DNA of 64,000 nt from Paralichthys olivaceus (taxonomy: Eukaryota; Chordata; Actinopteri; Pleuronectiformes; Paralichthyidae), in the NCBI RefSeq assembly GCF_024713975.1, contig NC_091096.1:23027458-23091457 (forward strand), in the 5' to 3' direction. How positions within the stretch are numbered: the first letter of the stretch is position 1; every line of letters starts with the position of its first letter. The notes under the pieces are model-generated. The model saw nothing but the letters and a program-made list of their open reading frames with translations, was not told the DNA's origin and did no database searches. The translations under genes were made by a program, and so were the position numbers. Below are positions 63,075 to 64,000 of the stretch, piece after piece.

Positions 63075-64000
63075 CTAAAGAACAAAAAGCAGTGTCCTGT
63101 TAGGATGGTGCTCGTCATGTGTTGGTTTAACATTTCAAAACTAGAAAATATTCATGTCATGTGACATTTTCTACCTAATTGATGACATCACCTCAGATAT
63201 CCCCTACACTTGCACCAATGATGGCAGAACTGGTTTCAGGTATTATGCACCTTTTAAATGGAATAAGTTGCAATCTGTCCCACAACTGCAGCTTTCGGCT
63301 ACATCTACATTACTACGTTTTCATTTGAAAATGAATCAACTCGGCTACGCCTGGTGTCCACACTACTAGAGCCGCTGAAACAGAGAAGTTTGCAAACGCA
63401 AGTTTTAGTGCAGCGTTTTGGTCTGGATAGACAGACACGGAGATGTTTGGAAACGATGACACAGACACTAAAAAAACACTTTCTGACTGAGTCTTTTTTT
63501 CATGATGTGGTCTTATCTGAGTCGTCAGGCTCCTATCACATGATGCCCCTCCTGAACAAAACAACCGGCATCAGCCTCAGCTACCAGTGTAGAACGCAAC
63601 ATGGATCATCAACACAATACAAGAGTTTCTGACCCTGTTGTCTTTGCTAACAGCACTGTTGTGCAGTTTAATTCTGCATTTTACAGTGATACAACTGTTG
63701 ACATGTGCAGGAGGCAAACTTTTATTCAGGCAATCTGTGACAATTCCTGTTGCAGATTGTTATAAACTTACAGTTTACACCAGAATGCCCAAGGAATGTC
63801 AATGTGATATGGCGGAGATTAAAACACACGTGTGGAAAGAGATCGTTTTAGTTTGAAAATACCATTTTGGACGTAGTCTTAGGTTCCCTTTGGTGATTTG
63901 AAATCTTTGTTATCCGATGGTTTTCATGATTCTCCAAATTAAGTCCTTGTTGCTTCTATCGATCAACTCTTTGTTGTATTAATTTGCTGCTCGAGAACGT
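63075..64000 (-). other. pptc7 intron (to window end)
   Basis: No upstream pptc7 exon is seen here. The interval is mostly a family B transposon copy (63296-63882). Confidence 0.6.
63296..63882. mobile_element. Family B transposon, copy 2
   Basis: Starts GGCTACATCTACATTACTAC and shares an ordered series of blocks with 48752-49247, including AGAGAAGTTTG, GCAGCGTTTTGGTCTGGA, GGCTCCTATCACATGA, CCCTGTTGTCTTTGCTAACA and AATTCTGCATTTTACAG. The right end (GACGTAGTCTTAG) is a degraded inverted match to the left. It is longer than copy 1 by about 90 bases and non-coding. Confidence 0.7.

Overview
The window is vertebrate nuclear DNA, almost certainly from a ray-finned fish and probably a percomorph. 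It holds multi-exon genes with GT-AG introns, AATAAA signals, CA microsatellites and repeat types typical of teleosts. Seven protein genes can be read exon by exon, and all are orthologues of known vertebrate genes. The species cannot be named from the sequence alone.

Layout: (1) 3-12392, plus strand, the 3' two thirds of ift81 (13 exons; the N-terminal part lies outside). (2) 12393-15850, intergenic with old transposon fragments, then a CpG-rich promoter. (3) 15851-37.2 kb, plus strand, complete atp2a2 (SERCA2; 20 exons, 1041 aa in the 2b form, with a distal alternative exon that gives a 996 aa 2a form). (4) 37.3-43.4 kb, minus strand, complete anapc7 (11 exons, 565 aa), tail-to-tail with atp2a2. 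(5) 45.0-51.1 kb, plus strand, complete ube2g1 (5 coding exons, 169 aa, plus a 3'UTR intron), head-to-head with anapc7. (6) about 51.3-53.3 kb, plus strand, fam216a (two C-terminal exons certain, 5' part unclear). (7) 53.7-60.9 kb, plus strand, complete rad9b (11 exons, 403 aa). (8) 60.9-63.1 kb, minus strand, last coding exon and 3'UTR of pptc7, tail-to-tail with rad9b.

The order ift81-atp2a2-anapc7-fam216a-rad9b-pptc7 matches human 12q24.11. The human genes arpc3, gpn3 and vps29 are not in the corresponding intervals, and ube2g1 (human chromosome 17) sits inside the block. The genes are functionally unrelated: ciliary transport, ER calcium pumping, the anaphase-promoting complex, a ubiquitin-conjugating enzyme, a DNA-damage clamp and a mitochondrial phosphatase. 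This is a conserved syntenic block, not a pathway cluster.

The non-coding sequence carries two short inverted-repeat transposon families (two copies each, one copy with a LINE tail nested in it), an L1/Tx1-like LINE remnant, several LINE or SINE 3' tails and simple repeats. I found no CRISPR array, tRNA or rRNA, and nothing that looks like a new biological system. The points most worth checking are the SERCA2a/2b switch with an unusual AKAK tail, the altered phospholamban-contact segment, the nested transposons, the 3'UTR intron filled by a transposon, the overlapping rad9b/pptc7 poly(A) region, and a likely GC-AG intron in ift81.
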